In this document: positions 17,217 to 25,441 of the stretch, one piece after another
Position numbering within the stretch: position 1 is the first letter of the stretch
How the letters are laid out: each line of letters opens with the position of its first letter
Position numbers and translations under genes: made by a program
Notes under the pieces: model-generated
Told to the model about the DNA's origin: nothing
The model's input: only the letters and a program-made list of their open reading frames with translations
Databases searched by the model: none
Assembly (NCBI RefSeq): GCF_009932725.1
Contig: NZ_BLJU01000027.1
Location: 1-64,000, forward strand
Reading direction: 5' to 3'
DNA: 64,000 nt
Origin: Pseudomonas yangonensis
Lineage (GTDB): Bacteria; Pseudomonadota; Gammaproteobacteria; Pseudomonadales; Pseudomonadaceae

Positions 17217-17873
17217 TCAGCTGTCCGGATCTTGCCGATAATTGCGCTCGCGTGCCTCCTGCAGGCGTTGCCTGAGGTATTGGTCGCGAGTAAGCCCATC
17301 GGGAATGTTCTGCAGGGCGAGTACTTCCTCGACGATGCGTTTTTCCTCGGCCTTGTAGCGCTCGAAGTTTGGGTCGGGCCGTTGCGCCAGTCTGGCTTCG
17401 CGCTCGGCGCTGATGGCCTGATAACGGGTGATCAACGCTTGGGCGCGTCTCTTCTGTTCATTTTCGTCAGTGCTGACGGCCTTGATCAGGGCGATCTGCA
17501 GCAGCAGTGCTTCGCTCAGTGCCAATTCGCCTCGGCTTTCCATGGTGTCGATGCCCTGACTCAATTCCTGCGCCTGGGCTTCGCGGTCGCTGCGGGGGAG
17601 GGTCCTGGCGTGCTCGATAAAGCCTCGGTAGCGCTGATGGAAATCCAGGCGCCGCACTTGTTGTTCGACCTCCGGACTTGCCAGCAGCTGTCGCTGTTCG
17701 CGGCTGAGGTCGGTCGAGGCGGGCGGGGCGCTGCCTGGCTCTACGGAAGGTGTGGGCTGTTGTTCCGGCTGAGAACTGACGGGCTCATCTGCAACGGGGC
17801 GTTGCCAGTACCAGGTGAGTGCTGCACAGCCAGCCAGAACGCAGCAGCCGAACAGCAGGGCGGAGCGGGGCAT
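17217..17873 (-). CDS. Membrane-anchored or lipoprotein helical protein, chaperone-like
   Basis: I do not recognise this protein firmly. Starting from the ATG at 17873 (AAGGA 7 nt upstream; the upstream in-frame extension lacks a site), it has 218 residues. The N-terminus has a hydrophobic segment ending in LAGC (residues 13-16), which fits a lipobox or a single membrane anchor. A Pro/Ser/Gln-rich linker and then a strongly helical charged domain follow (LLASPEVEQQVRRLDFHQRY, LPRSDREAQAQ, LALSEALLLQIALIKA). The architecture of anchor, linker and helical arms recalls lipase/phospholipase chaperones such as LifO or PlcR, but no partner phospholipase lies beside it. It might serve the neighbouring esterase or PhoX; this is inference. 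Confidence 0.6.
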   Translation of the reverse strand: MPRSALLFGCCVLAGCAALTWYWQRPVADEPVSSQPEQQPTPSVEPGSAPPASTDLSREQRQLLASPEVEQQVRRLDFHQRYRGFIEHARTLPRSDREAQAQELSQGIDTMESRGELALSEALLLQIALIKAVSTDENEQKRRAQALITRYQAISAEREARLAQRPDPNFERYKAEEKRIVEEVLALQNIPDGLTRDQYLRQRLQEARERNYRQDPDS

Positions 17874-17950
17874 GGGCGATCCTTGCGCGGGATGATGCCT
17901 TGCAGCATAGAAGTCGCCGCGGAGCCTTGCCTGTCCGCGCATCGAATGGG

Positions 17951-17976
17951 GCCCTCTCTCGCGCGCGAGAGAGGGC
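17951..17976. terminator. Palindrome downstream of phoX
   Basis: A perfect 26-bp palindrome (GCCCTCTCTCGCG and its complement) lies 8 bp beyond the phoX stop. It would fold as a very stable hairpin in the phoX mRNA. No U-tract follows on the minus strand, so it may be a stability hairpin instead of a true terminator. Confidence 0.4.
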
Positions 17977-17983
17977 TGGCAGG

Positions 17984-19987
17984 TCAGAACAGCGGCTTGT
18001 CGTCTTCGCGGGTGACGATCACCGTGGCCGAGCGCGGGCGGCGGCCAGGGCCGTCCGGCCAGGTGCTGCGAAAATCGGTCGGGGTCGAGCCTTCACCCGG
18101 GTGCTGGATGTTGACGAACAGCGTGCGGAAGTCCGGCGTGGCGGTGATGCCGGTGACTTCGCAGCCCACGGGGCCGACCAGAAAACGTTTCATCTCGCCG
18201 GTGGTCGGTTCGGCTACCAGCATCTGGTTGTTGCCGAACGGGCCGCTGGCGAGCTGGCTGCCACTCATGTCGGTCTGGATCCACAGCCGGCCTTCATCGT
18301 CAAACCACAGGCCATCGGGGCTGGCCAGGCGATTGTCGGCGGTCAGGGGTTTGCCGTTGGGGTCGATGCTGTCGCTTTCCGGACCGGCCAGCAGGAACAG
18401 ACTCCAGACGAACTCACGACCGGCATAGTCGCGGCTCTGCTCGCGCCAGCGGATGATGTGACCGTAGGCATTGGCCGGGCGCGGGTTGGCCGCGTCGACG
18501 ACGGTGCGCGAGCTGTTGTTGGTGAGGGTGAAGTAGACATCACCGTTGTTCGGGTTCACCGCGCCCCATTCAGGGCGATCCATCTTGGTAGCGCCGACGA
18601 TATCAGCAGCCAGGCGGGTGTTGATCAGCACCTCGCCCTGGTCGGCGAAGCTTACCCCGGCAGCCTTGCATGCCGTCTGGAAGGCCTTGTCTCTGATATC
18701 CAGGGCCAGCCATTCGCCCTTGCCGTTGGCCTTGAAGCGCGCCACATAGAGGGTGCCTTCGTCTAGCAGGCTGCCGTTGCTGCGACCCGGTACATACCTG
18801 CCGCGGCTGACGAACTTGTAGATGTACTCGTTCTGCGAATCGTCGCCGGAATAGCAAACCACCGGGCGGCCGGGCTTGACCGGGGCGAAGACCAGGCCCT
18901 CATGGGCGAAACGGCCCAGCGCGGTGCGCTTGATCGGGGTGGATTCCGGCGCGAAGGGATCGATCTCGACGATCCAGCCGAAGTGGTTGGGTTCGTTGCG
19001 GTAATCGCCGCTGGCATTCGCAGCCAGGCGGGTGGCGTTGAAGCGCTGAAACTCGTCGCCGGCCAGGTGATCCCAGCCATAGCGGCTGGCGCTGCCGACA
19101 CCGTAACGGGTCATTTCACGCGGGCGTTCGGCATCGCCGCTGGCGAAGTAGCCGGCCCAGTTCTCCTCGCAGGTCAGGTAGGTGCCCCAGGGCGTGAAGC
19201 CGTTTGCGCAGTTGTTCAGCGTGCCGCGAGTGGCGGTGCCGTCCGGGCTGTAGCGGGTGCTGAGCAGGGCGTGACCACGTGCCGGGCCGCTGATCTGCAT
19301 CGGTGTGGCGCCGGTGACACGGCGATTGCGCGCGCTGGGCAACACCTCCCATTGGCCGCGCACACGGCGCACTTCCACCACGGAAACACCGTGGGCGTTG
19401 ATTTCCTTGCGAACCTCATCGGCGCTGCTGCGCTTGCCGTTCACCAGGGTCGGGCCGTTGGGGTGCAGCAGCGGCGCGTCGATGTACTCGTGGTTGAGTA
19501 CCAGCAGGCCGTGGTCGCTCTTGCGGCCGCCGCCGCGCTGCCCGTCGATGGGGAAGAAGTGCATGCCGTCATGGTGCATGCCGATCTGGTCGGCCTGGTC
19601 GGCGGCACTGTTGCCGGCAGTCTCGAGAAAAGCCGGGAAGCTGCCGCGAATCGGCGTACCCCAGGGGATGAAGGTGGTCGCCTTGTAGCCGGCCGGCACG
19701 GTGATGGTATCGGCACGGGTTACCGCCACCGGGTTGAATGGCAGACGCTTGCCGCGCTTTTTCAGGCGTTCGAGCAGGTCCTTGAGCGGGTTGCCGGCGG
19801 CTTCGGCCGTGCCGGGCATGGCCACGCCGAGGAAACCCATGACGCCCAGCGCAGCACCACCGGCGACGACCTGGCGACGGCTCAGGCCGGCTTCGATAAG
19901 GTCATTGATATGGGGGTTGGCCGAGGTGTTGCTGAGCGGTTCATCGCCATTGCCGAATAGCACGTCTTGCTCTTGTTGGTTGCGCAC
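17984..19987 (-). CDS. phoX: PhoX-family alkaline phosphatase (Tat-exported)
   Basis: A 667-residue periplasmic phosphatase of the PhoX/DUF839 family, which uses Ca/Fe cofactors to release phosphate from organic esters. The N-terminus carries a twin-arginine signal (SRRQVV at residues 36-41, then a hydrophobic stretch and an AEAA cleavage region), as expected for export of a folded metalloenzyme. Family-typical segments include TRYGVGSASRYGWDHLAGDEF and YFTLTNNSSRT. The frame opens at a TTG (20035), but a GTG at 19987 with GGAG 8 nt upstream gives MRNQQEQD and is preferred. Pho-box-like repeats lie upstream. Confidence 0.88.
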   Translation of the reverse strand: MRNQQEQDVLFGNGDEPLSNTSANPHINDLIEAGLSRRQVVAGGAALGVMGFLGVAMPGTAEAAGNPLKDLLERLKKRGKRLPFNPVAVTRADTITVPAGYKATTFIPWGTPIRGSFPAFLETAGNSAADQADQIGMHHDGMHFFPIDGQRGGGRKSDHGLLVLNHEYIDAPLLHPNGPTLVNGKRSSADEVRKEINAHGVSVVEVRRVRGQWEVLPSARNRRVTGATPMQISGPARGHALLSTRYSPDGTATRGTLNNCANGFTPWGTYLTCEENWAGYFASGDAERPREMTRYGVGSASRYGWDHLAGDEFQRFNATRLAANASGDYRNEPNHFGWIVEIDPFAPESTPIKRTALGRFAHEGLVFAPVKPGRPVVCYSGDDSQNEYIYKFVSRGRYVPGRSNGSLLDEGTLYVARFKANGKGEWLALDIRDKAFQTACKAAGVSFADQGEVLINTRLAADIVGATKMDRPEWGAVNPNNGDVYFTLTNNSSRTVVDAANPRPANAYGHIIRWREQSRDYAGREFVWSLFLLAGPESDSIDPNGKPLTADNRLASPDGLWFDDEGRLWIQTDMSGSQLASGPFGNNQMLVAEPTTGEMKRFLVGPVGCEVTGITATPDFRTLFVNIQHPGEGSTPTDFRSTWPDGPGRRPRSATVIVTREDDKPLF

Positions 19988-20010
19988 GGGAGGCTCCTGA
20001 TTAGGCGTAA

Positions 20011-20058
20011 TCGACGGAGCTATGACGCTAACCAAGGAAAGCGACGGAATAGTGACAA
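20011..20058 (-). promoter_or_regulatory. Pho-box-like direct repeats upstream of phoX
   Basis: Two similar 18-bp units read on the minus strand as TTGTCAC-N4-CCGTCGC (20058-20041) and GCGTCAT-N4-CCGTCGA (20028-20011), exactly 30 bp apart. They partly match the PhoB consensus CTGTCAT-N4-CTGTCAT (4-5 of 7 per half). Given the phosphatase downstream, PhoB control is plausible but the match is weak. Confidence 0.3.
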
Positions 20059-20097
20059 CGCCTGTGCGCTATTGCACAAAACAGCGTGGAGGATCGG

Positions 20098-20128
20098 CCA
20101 AAAAAAGCCCCGGCAGAGCCGGGGCGGA
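20098..20128 (-). terminator. Rho-independent terminator of aceA
   Basis: On the minus strand a GCCCCGGCTCTGCCGGGGC hairpin is followed by a run of seven T, 51 bp past the isocitrate lyase stop. It separates aceA from phoX in transcription. Confidence 0.85.
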
Positions 20129-20178
20129 TTAGGCAAACAAACTGCTGCAGATGCGTGGTCCGCAGCAGGGAACCGTTC

Positions 20179-21780
20179 TTAGTGGAACTGGTTCATGGTG
20201 TTGTCTTTACCGCTTGCCTTCAGAGCAGCTTCGCCAGCGAAGTACTCCTTGTGGTTGTCGCCGATGTCGGAGCCAGCCATGTTCTGGTGCTTGACGCAGG
20301 CGATGCCCTGACGGATTTCCTGACGCTGCACGCCCTTCACGTAGGCCAGCATGCCCTGGTCGGCGAAGTAGCCCTTGGCCAGGTTGTCGGTGGACAGGGC
20401 CGCGGTGTGGTAGGTCGGCAGGGTGATCAGGTGGTGGAAGATGCCGGCGTGGGCCGAACCGTCGCGCTGGAAGGTGCGAATCTTCTCGTCAGCCAGCTTG
20501 GCCAGTTCGGTCTCGTCGTACTCCACGCTCATCAGCTTGGCGCGGTCGTAGGCGGACACGTCCTTGCCTTCGGCAACCATGGCGTCGAACACCTGCTGAC
20601 GGAAGTTCAGGGTCCAGTTGAAGGACGGGCTGTTGTTGTAGACCAGCTTGGCGTTCGGGATGACTTCACGGATGCGGTCAACCATGCCCTTGATCTGGCC
20701 AACGTGCGGCTTCTCGGTCTCGATCCACAGCAGGTCGGCGCCGTTCTGCAGGCTGGTGATGCAGTCCAGTACGCAGCGGTCTTCGCCGGTGCCAGCGCGG
20801 AACTGGAACAGGTTGGACGGCAGACGCTTCGGGCGCAGCAGTTTGCCTTCGCGCTTGATCACGACGTCGCCGTTGCCCAGTTCGGCTTCGGAGATTTCTT
20901 CGCAATCCAGGAAGCTGTTGTACAGGTCGCCCAGGTCGCCCGGCTTGTTGGTCACGGCGATCTGCTTGGTCAGGCCGGCGCCCAGGGAGTCGGTACGGGC
21001 GACGATCACGCCGTTGTCGATGCCCAGTTCGAGGAAGGCGTAGCGAACGGCAGCGATCTTGGCGAGGAAGTCGGCGTGCGGAACGGTCACTTTACCGTCC
21101 TGGTGGCCGCACTGCTTCTCGTCGGAAACCTGGTTCTCGATCTGGATGCAGCAGGCACCGGCTTCGATCATGCGCTTGGCCAGCAGGTAGGTGGCTTCCG
21201 GGTTGCCGAAGCCGGCGTCGATATCGGCGATGATCGGGACGATGTGGGTCTCGAAGTTGTCGATCTGGTTCTGGATCTCGGCGGCCTTGGCCTGGTCGCC
21301 GGCTTCGCGAGCGGCATCCAGCGCGGTGAACAGCAAGTCCAGCTCGCGGCTGTCGGCCTGACGCAGGAAGGTGTACAGCTCTTCGATCAGGTCGGAGACG
21401 GCGGTCTTTTCGTGCATCGACTGGTCCGGCAGCGGGCCGAAGTCGGAGCGCAGGGCGGCAACCATCCAGCCGGACAGGTACAGGTACTTCTTGTTGGTGG
21501 TCTTCAGGTGCTTCTTGATCGAGATCAGCTTCTGCTGACCGATGAAGCCGTGCCAGCAGCCCAGGGACTGGGTGTAGAGGGAGGAGTCGGCGTCGTACTC
21601 TTCCATGTCCTTGCGCATGATGTCAGCAGTGTACTGAGCGATTTCCAGACCGGTCTTGAAGCGGTTCTGAGCGCGCATACGGGCGACGGACTCGGGGTTG
21701 ATAGCGCTCCAGCTGCTGCCGAACTTCTCTTTCAGAGCGGCTACAGCCTTGATGTCGTTTTGATATGCGGACATGGTCAA
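20179..21780 (-). CDS. aceA: Isocitrate lyase (glyoxylate shunt)
   Basis: Splits isocitrate to succinate and glyoxylate, bypassing the two CO2-losing TCA steps during growth on acetate or fatty acids. The product has 533 residues, the long isocitrate lyase type found in Pseudomonas (about 531) rather than the enteric 434. The catalytic loop reads EKQCGHQDGK with the active Cys224; the usual KKCGH has Gln in place of the second Lys, as in this subfamily. It ends in a strong terminator. It shares the window with two isocitrate dehydrogenases, its competitors at the same branch point. Confidence 0.95.
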   Translation of the reverse strand: MTMSAYQNDIKAVAALKEKFGSSWSAINPESVARMRAQNRFKTGLEIAQYTADIMRKDMEEYDADSSLYTQSLGCWHGFIGQQKLISIKKHLKTTNKKYLYLSGWMVAALRSDFGPLPDQSMHEKTAVSDLIEELYTFLRQADSRELDLLFTALDAAREAGDQAKAAEIQNQIDNFETHIVPIIADIDAGFGNPEATYLLAKRMIEAGACCIQIENQVSDEKQCGHQDGKVTVPHADFLAKIAAVRYAFLELGIDNGVIVARTDSLGAGLTKQIAVTNKPGDLGDLYNSFLDCEEISEAELGNGDVVIKREGKLLRPKRLPSNLFQFRAGTGEDRCVLDCITSLQNGADLLWIETEKPHVGQIKGMVDRIREVIPNAKLVYNNSPSFNWTLNFRQQVFDAMVAEGKDVSAYDRAKLMSVEYDETELAKLADEKIRTFQRDGSAHAGIFHHLITLPTYHTAALSTDNLAKGYFADQGMLAYVKGVQRQEIRQGIACVKHQNMAGSDIGDNHKEYFAGEAALKASGKDNTMNQFH

Positions 21781-22184
21781 TCCTTCAAAAAATTGTGTTG
21801 GTTGAGCACCGACTACCCTCGCAATGCGTGCACGGATGCAGTGGCTGCGGGAGGCTTCCGCATGACGGCGAGAAAACGGCTGGGGCGAGGATTGACCGCG
21901 AGGAGGGGGGATGTGGCGAGCAGCTCGATTAACGTCGCCTGGGCCGGCCGGCTCGTGGAAACCTTGGGCACCTGCTGCATCTTTCGTTCTGTCTGACGCT
22001 AAACGCTTCCCCGTCCCTCAGGACAACTTCGTTCCAGTCGCAACCTCGTCGTACGGCCTTGTGGGCTGTTGGGACACGGACCGTTACGAAGTACTTCGTG
22101 AACGATCTGGAGATCCTTTTCAGGACCCCTGGCTAGCGGGAGCGAGGCCATCATGCCTCTGGGAAAATGCTTCGTCAAACGTTT

Positions 22185-22210
22185 TGTAGTGGTTTTTTCA
22201 AACTACTACA
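22185..22210. promoter_or_regulatory. Candidate operator palindrome upstream of aceA
   Basis: TGTAGTGGTTT and AAACTACTACA are 11-bp inverted arms with one mismatch around a 4-bp centre. The TGTAGT...ACTACA core fits a dimeric repressor site. In other pseudomonads the RpiR-family regulator RccR has been reported to control aceA through a TGTAGT/ACTACA-type motif; applying that here is inference. It lies about 405 bp before the aceA start. Confidence 0.45.
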
Positions 22211-22236
22211 TATTCATTTAGCGACCGGCTGGTCAT

Positions 22237-22277
22237 GCCTGAAAGCCCATGAGTCGGGCGTCTCAGGGCTTTCAGGC
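22237..22277 (-). terminator. Hairpin after the secretin-domain gene
   Basis: Perfect 12-bp arms GCCTGAAAGCCC and GGGCTTTCAGGC lie 60-100 bp beyond the stop of the gene starting at 23146. No U-run is visible, so its role as a terminator is tentative. Confidence 0.4.
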
Positions 22278-22336
22278 GTGGCGCGACTTGTCCATGCTAC
22301 TTGCGGCTGGTGAGTATTCGACTTTGGTCGTGGGCC

Positions 22337-23146
22337 TCAGTCGAGGGCCTCGACCTTCAGGCGCAGCGACATGTCTTCACGCCCCTGGGTGGTGTGCCGA
22401 CGCAGCACATCGCGCCCGCTGGAGCTGGTTTGCTCGCTGACACCGCCGAGTGTGATCCATTCACCCAGGCGTCCACTGACGCGCGTGTCGGTGCTCTGCA
22501 CATCAACCACCCCGGGGCGATGGTCATTCATGCGGTCACGCTGGCTGCTGATGGAAACGTGCACCAACTCGCCAGTGAGGCTGGCCGTCACGTAAAAGCC
22601 GCGGGTCACGTCGCGGTACTGGGTGTCCTGATAAACCTGGCCGTAAGGGCCGGTACTGGTGGTGGTCAGCGGTACACTCTGGCCGACCTGGATCAGCGCC
22701 GGGTAGCCCTCGGTAGCCTGTACCTGCTGGGTGCCGCCGCCGCGACTGTCAGTGCTGCGACGAATGATGCGCACCTGGTCGCGGCCGTTCACTTCGCCAC
22801 GGCCGACCTGTACCTCGCCATTGCCGGCGCTGAGGGTGCCATCGACGCGATAGCCGCGGTCGTTCTGATAATTGCTGTCGGCACTTTCCACTGTGATGAG
22901 CAGGCTACGCGGACGGGTGTCGAGTTGCTGCAAGAGCACGCGAACTTCGCCGATCTTGGCGGGTGATGCATTGATGATCAGCTGGTTGCCGTAGGCGCTG
23001 ACCTTACCCTCGCTACCGAGCATCGACTGCACAACACCCATCACTTCATCAGCGGTGCGGTAGTTCAGCGGAATTACCTCGGTAGCGGCCTGCAGCGGCA
23101 GGCAAAGGCCGAGGAGCAGGGCGGCGAACAGGGTGCGCAGGGTCAT
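22337..23146 (-). CDS. Exported protein with secretin N-domain
   Basis: A 269-residue protein with a clear signal peptide (LFAALLLGLCLPLQA, cleaved near residue 20). Residues 21-80 (EVIPLNYRTADEVMGVVQSMLG ... NQLIINASPAKIGEVRVLLQQLD) match the short N1/N-type domain of type II/III secretins and pilus secretins. The C-terminal half is rich in beta strands but is far shorter than a secretin pore. It is therefore a secretin-like periplasmic protein of unknown function, not GspD. The ATG at 23146 overlaps the upstream gene by 4 bp (ATGA). It is the last gene of the roxA-GNAT-PLD-like cluster. Confidence 0.75.
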   Translation of the reverse strand: MTLRTLFAALLLGLCLPLQAATEVIPLNYRTADEVMGVVQSMLGSEGKVSAYGNQLIINASPAKIGEVRVLLQQLDTRPRSLLITVESADSNYQNDRGYRVDGTLSAGNGEVQVGRGEVNGRDQVRIIRRSTDSRGGGTQQVQATEGYPALIQVGQSVPLTTTSTGPYGQVYQDTQYRDVTRGFYVTASLTGELVHVSISSQRDRMNDHRPGVVDVQSTDTRVSGRLGEWITLGGVSEQTSSSGRDVLRRHTTQGREDMSLRLKVEALD

Positions 23147-23784
23147 AGCAGAAAGCTCCGCAGATCGGGGTCGGTGATGCTGGTGTCCCAGGCCTGGTCG
23201 AACTGGGCCTGGCGCTGACGAACGCGCGCCGGGTCGTTGTAAAGGGTGTAGCCGGACTGCTGGTCGAGTTCCGGCCGCAGGAACAGCCCTCTGTCGTCCG
23301 CGATCAGGAAGGCCAGCTCATCACTGGCGTAATCCGGGTTGAGTTTGCGGATATGCAGATTCGACGACAAGCGGCGAGACAGGCTGAGTAGCCGGTGACC
23401 TTCCTTCACGGCGCGGGTCGGGTCGCGCACCAGGATGCGCAGGCGCGCCCGCGGGCTGCTCAACAGGAAGCGGGTGCAGGCCTGCTGCACGCTGCTGTGG
23501 TGATAGAGCCAGGGCTCCAGATCGTCGCTGTACAGACACAGGCTGCGTTGGGCCTGCTGGATCAATGCCAGAACGTGAGCGCGCGCCTCCTGCGGCTGGC
23601 CGAAACGCTCCAGGTCCTGATGCTGACCAAGGATGAAGGGCGCCGGCTCCCACTGTGCCGCATCCGGCGTGACGGACTGTGGGTTGTGCACGGCAAAACG
23701 CCCCGGCGACTCGAATTCGATGGCTGCCAGCTCGATGGATTCCGGCGTATCGATCGGTTCGACCGGTGCGTCTTTTTCGTTCAT
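23143..23784 (-). CDS. PLD-like conserved protein of unknown function
   Basis: A 213-residue cytoplasmic protein without signal or membrane segments. The central region (HVLALIQQAQRSLCLYSDDLEPWLYHH ... ARLRILVRDPTRAV) resembles the sheet-helix pattern of the phospholipase D superfamily, where SL.LYS.DL and R.LVRD segments precede the catalytic HKD. The HxK motif itself is missing, so it is probably non-catalytic. I believe this is a conserved gammaproteobacterial domain of unknown function. It sits 8 bp after the GNAT gene and overlaps the secretin-domain gene by 4 bp, so the products are likely made together. Confidence 0.65.
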   Translation of the reverse strand: MNEKDAPVEPIDTPESIELAAIEFESPGRFAVHNPQSVTPDAAQWEPAPFILGQHQDLERFGQPQEARAHVLALIQQAQRSLCLYSDDLEPWLYHHSSVQQACTRFLLSSPRARLRILVRDPTRAVKEGHRLLSLSRRLSSNLHIRKLNPDYASDELAFLIADDRGLFLRPELDQQSGYTLYNDPARVRQRQAQFDQAWDTSITDPDLRSFLL

Positions 23785-23792
23785 CTGGGTCT

Positions 23793-24218
23793 CTACTGGC
23801 TGGTGCGCACCATATCCACGTGCGGTATGCCGGCGTCGAGGTATTCTTCGCTGACAATCCTGAAGCCTAGCCTTTCATAGAACGGCGTGGCGTGCACCTG
23901 AGCGGTGAGCATTTGCTGATGCAGACCGCGTTTTTCCGCTTCTGCGATCACCGCCTGCATCAGTTTTTCGCCCACTTTTAGGCCGCGCCAGTCCTTGAGC
24001 ACCGAAACGCGGCCGATATGGCCGTCCGGCAGCAGGCGCGCGGTGCCAACCGGGTAATCACCTTCCTCGGCGAGAAAGTGCACGGCCTCGGTATCTTCGG
24101 CGTCCCATTCCAGTTCCGGCGGCACCGATTGCTCGGCGACGAACACGCTGTCGCGGATACGACGAAGCTCGGCAATGTCCCTATGCCAGTCCGCGACACG
24201 GACGGTGATCTCACTCAT
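23793..24218 (-). CDS. GNAT family N-acetyltransferase
   Basis: A 141-residue GNAT acetyltransferase. The acetyl-CoA binding block is visible as GTARLLPDGHIGRVSVLKDWRGLKVGEKLM (about residues 59-88), which includes the R/Q-x-x-G-x-G/A-like turn. The family N-terminus MSEITVRVADW places the ATG at 24218, overlapping the roxA stop by 8 bp; the upstream extension to 24323 is inside roxA. The substrate is unknown; ElaA/small-molecule type N-acetylation is the closest guess. Confidence 0.85.
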   Translation of the reverse strand: MSEITVRVADWHRDIAELRRIRDSVFVAEQSVPPELEWDAEDTEAVHFLAEEGDYPVGTARLLPDGHIGRVSVLKDWRGLKVGEKLMQAVIAEAEKRGLHQQMLTAQVHATPFYERLGFRIVSEEYLDAGIPHVDMVRTSQ

Positions 24219-25377
24219 CGGCAAATCCCAGGCTGCCCTGTTTGACCAGTTCCCATAGCAGGGTACGCCCCTCATCGTCGGCCAGCCAGGCGCCGAGGTT
24301 TTCCACATGTAACGCGTCAGCACTGCAGATCAGCTTCAGCAGCTCGCGCAGGCGCGCCGAAACCAGGCGGCTCTGACCGCTGGCGAACAGAACCAGGTCT
24401 TCACCGACTTCCGACCAGGCCATGCGCGCGCTGGGGTTGCGGATGAGGATCGCGCCATCTTCCAGGGCGCCGAGGAAATCTTCCTCCTCGATCTCGATGC
24501 CGGCGACCAGCTCCGGGTATTTGGGCTCGGTCATGAACTGGCCGAACCAGGTCATCAGCAGGCGCTCGTCGCTCATATGCTCGTTGAGCAGGGCCTTGAG
24601 GCGCTCCAGGGCGTCGCGCTGGATCTGATTGGGATCCTCGCTCGGCTGGATGTCGGCGTCGCTGTAACGCTCTTCATCGGGCAGGAACTGGCCGAGGAAG
24701 TCGGTGAAATGGGTCAGCACTTCGGCAGCGCTCGGCGCGCGGAAGCCCACGGAATAAGTCATGCAATCATCCTCGGCAATGCCGTTGTGGGCCAGGCGCG
24801 GCGGCAGATAGAGCATGTCGCCGGGCTCCAGTACCCACTCATCAGTTGGTTCGAATTCGGCCAGGATCTTCAGATCGGCGTGGGGGAGCAGCGGGCTGTC
24901 GGAATCGCACATCTGGCCGATCTGCCAGCGGCGATGACCGTGAGCCTGCAGCAGGAATACGTCGTAGTTGTCGAAATGCGGGCCGACGCCGCCGCCGGGC
25001 GCGGCGAAGCTGATCATCAGATCGTCGATGCGCCACTTGGGCAGGAACTTGAAGTCTTCCAGCAGTTCGGCCACTTCCGGGACGAACTGATCGACGGCCT
25101 GGACCAGCAGGGTCCAGTCGCGCTCGGGCAGGTCCTGGAAGGTGTCTTCATTGAACGGGCCACGCTGCAGTTCCCAGGGGCGCTCGCCATGCTCGATCAC
25201 CAGGCGCGACTCGACTTCCTCTTCCAACGCCAGGCCAGCCAGTTCGTCCGGGCTGATCGGGCTCTCGAAGTCGGGAACGGCCTGACGCACCAGCAGCGGT
25301 TTCTTCTGCCAGTAGTCGCGCAGGAATTCACGGGCTGTGAGGCCACCCAGCAATTGCAGCGGAGTATCAGGATTCAT
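24211..25377 (-). CDS. roxA: Ribosomal oxygenase, uL16 arginine 3-hydroxylase
   Basis: JmjC/cupin-4 Fe(II)/2-oxoglutarate dioxygenase related to E. coli YcfD (RoxA), which hydroxylates an arginine in ribosomal protein uL16. It has 388 residues. The Fe-binding facial triad is visible: His134-x-Asp136 (GPHFDNYDV) and His197 (LAHNG). The cupin core spans about residues 95-220 and is followed by a C-terminal winged-helix-like region. It is the first gene of a four-gene overlapping set, downstream of a repeat region and convergent with nothing; purB lies upstream in the same direction with its own terminator. Confidence 0.88.
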   Translation of the reverse strand: MNPDTPLQLLGGLTAREFLRDYWQKKPLLVRQAVPDFESPISPDELAGLALEEEVESRLVIEHGERPWELQRGPFNEDTFQDLPERDWTLLVQAVDQFVPEVAELLEDFKFLPKWRIDDLMISFAAPGGGVGPHFDNYDVFLLQAHGHRRWQIGQMCDSDSPLLPHADLKILAEFEPTDEWVLEPGDMLYLPPRLAHNGIAEDDCMTYSVGFRAPSAAEVLTHFTDFLGQFLPDEERYSDADIQPSEDPNQIQRDALERLKALLNEHMSDERLLMTWFGQFMTEPKYPELVAGIEIEEEDFLGALEDGAILIRNPSARMAWSEVGEDLVLFASGQSRLVSARLRELLKLICSADALHVENLGAWLADDEGRTLLWELVKQGSLGFADE

Positions 25378-25407
25378 CAGTAAGCCCTTGAAATGAATAA
25401 AAACCTT

Positions 25408-25440
25408 AAAACAAAAACGCCCGGCTCAGCCGGGCGTCCT
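25408..25440 (-). terminator. Rho-independent terminator downstream of purB
   Basis: On the minus strand CGCCCGGCTGAGCCGGGCG is followed by TTTTTGTTTT. It lies beyond purB and just before the roxA start, so it isolates the roxA group from purB transcription. Confidence 0.8.
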
Positions 25441-25441
25441 C

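Larger units (their letters stand above)
21781..22336. other. Intergenic region upstream of aceA
   Basis: This 556-bp non-coding stretch contains a 26-bp palindrome (22185-22210), a 14-bp palindrome ACGAAGTACTTCGT (22086-22099) and a 12-bp-armed hairpin near the next gene. No supported ORF is present: a 92-codon frame at 21911-22189 has no ribosome site or protein-like composition. It probably holds the aceA promoter and a long 5' leader. Confidence 0.6.

Noticed and set aside
22337..23146. Type II secretion secretin GspD or type IV pilus PilQ
   Set aside because: Only the short N-type domain is present and the product is 269 residues, with no pore-forming secretin domain.
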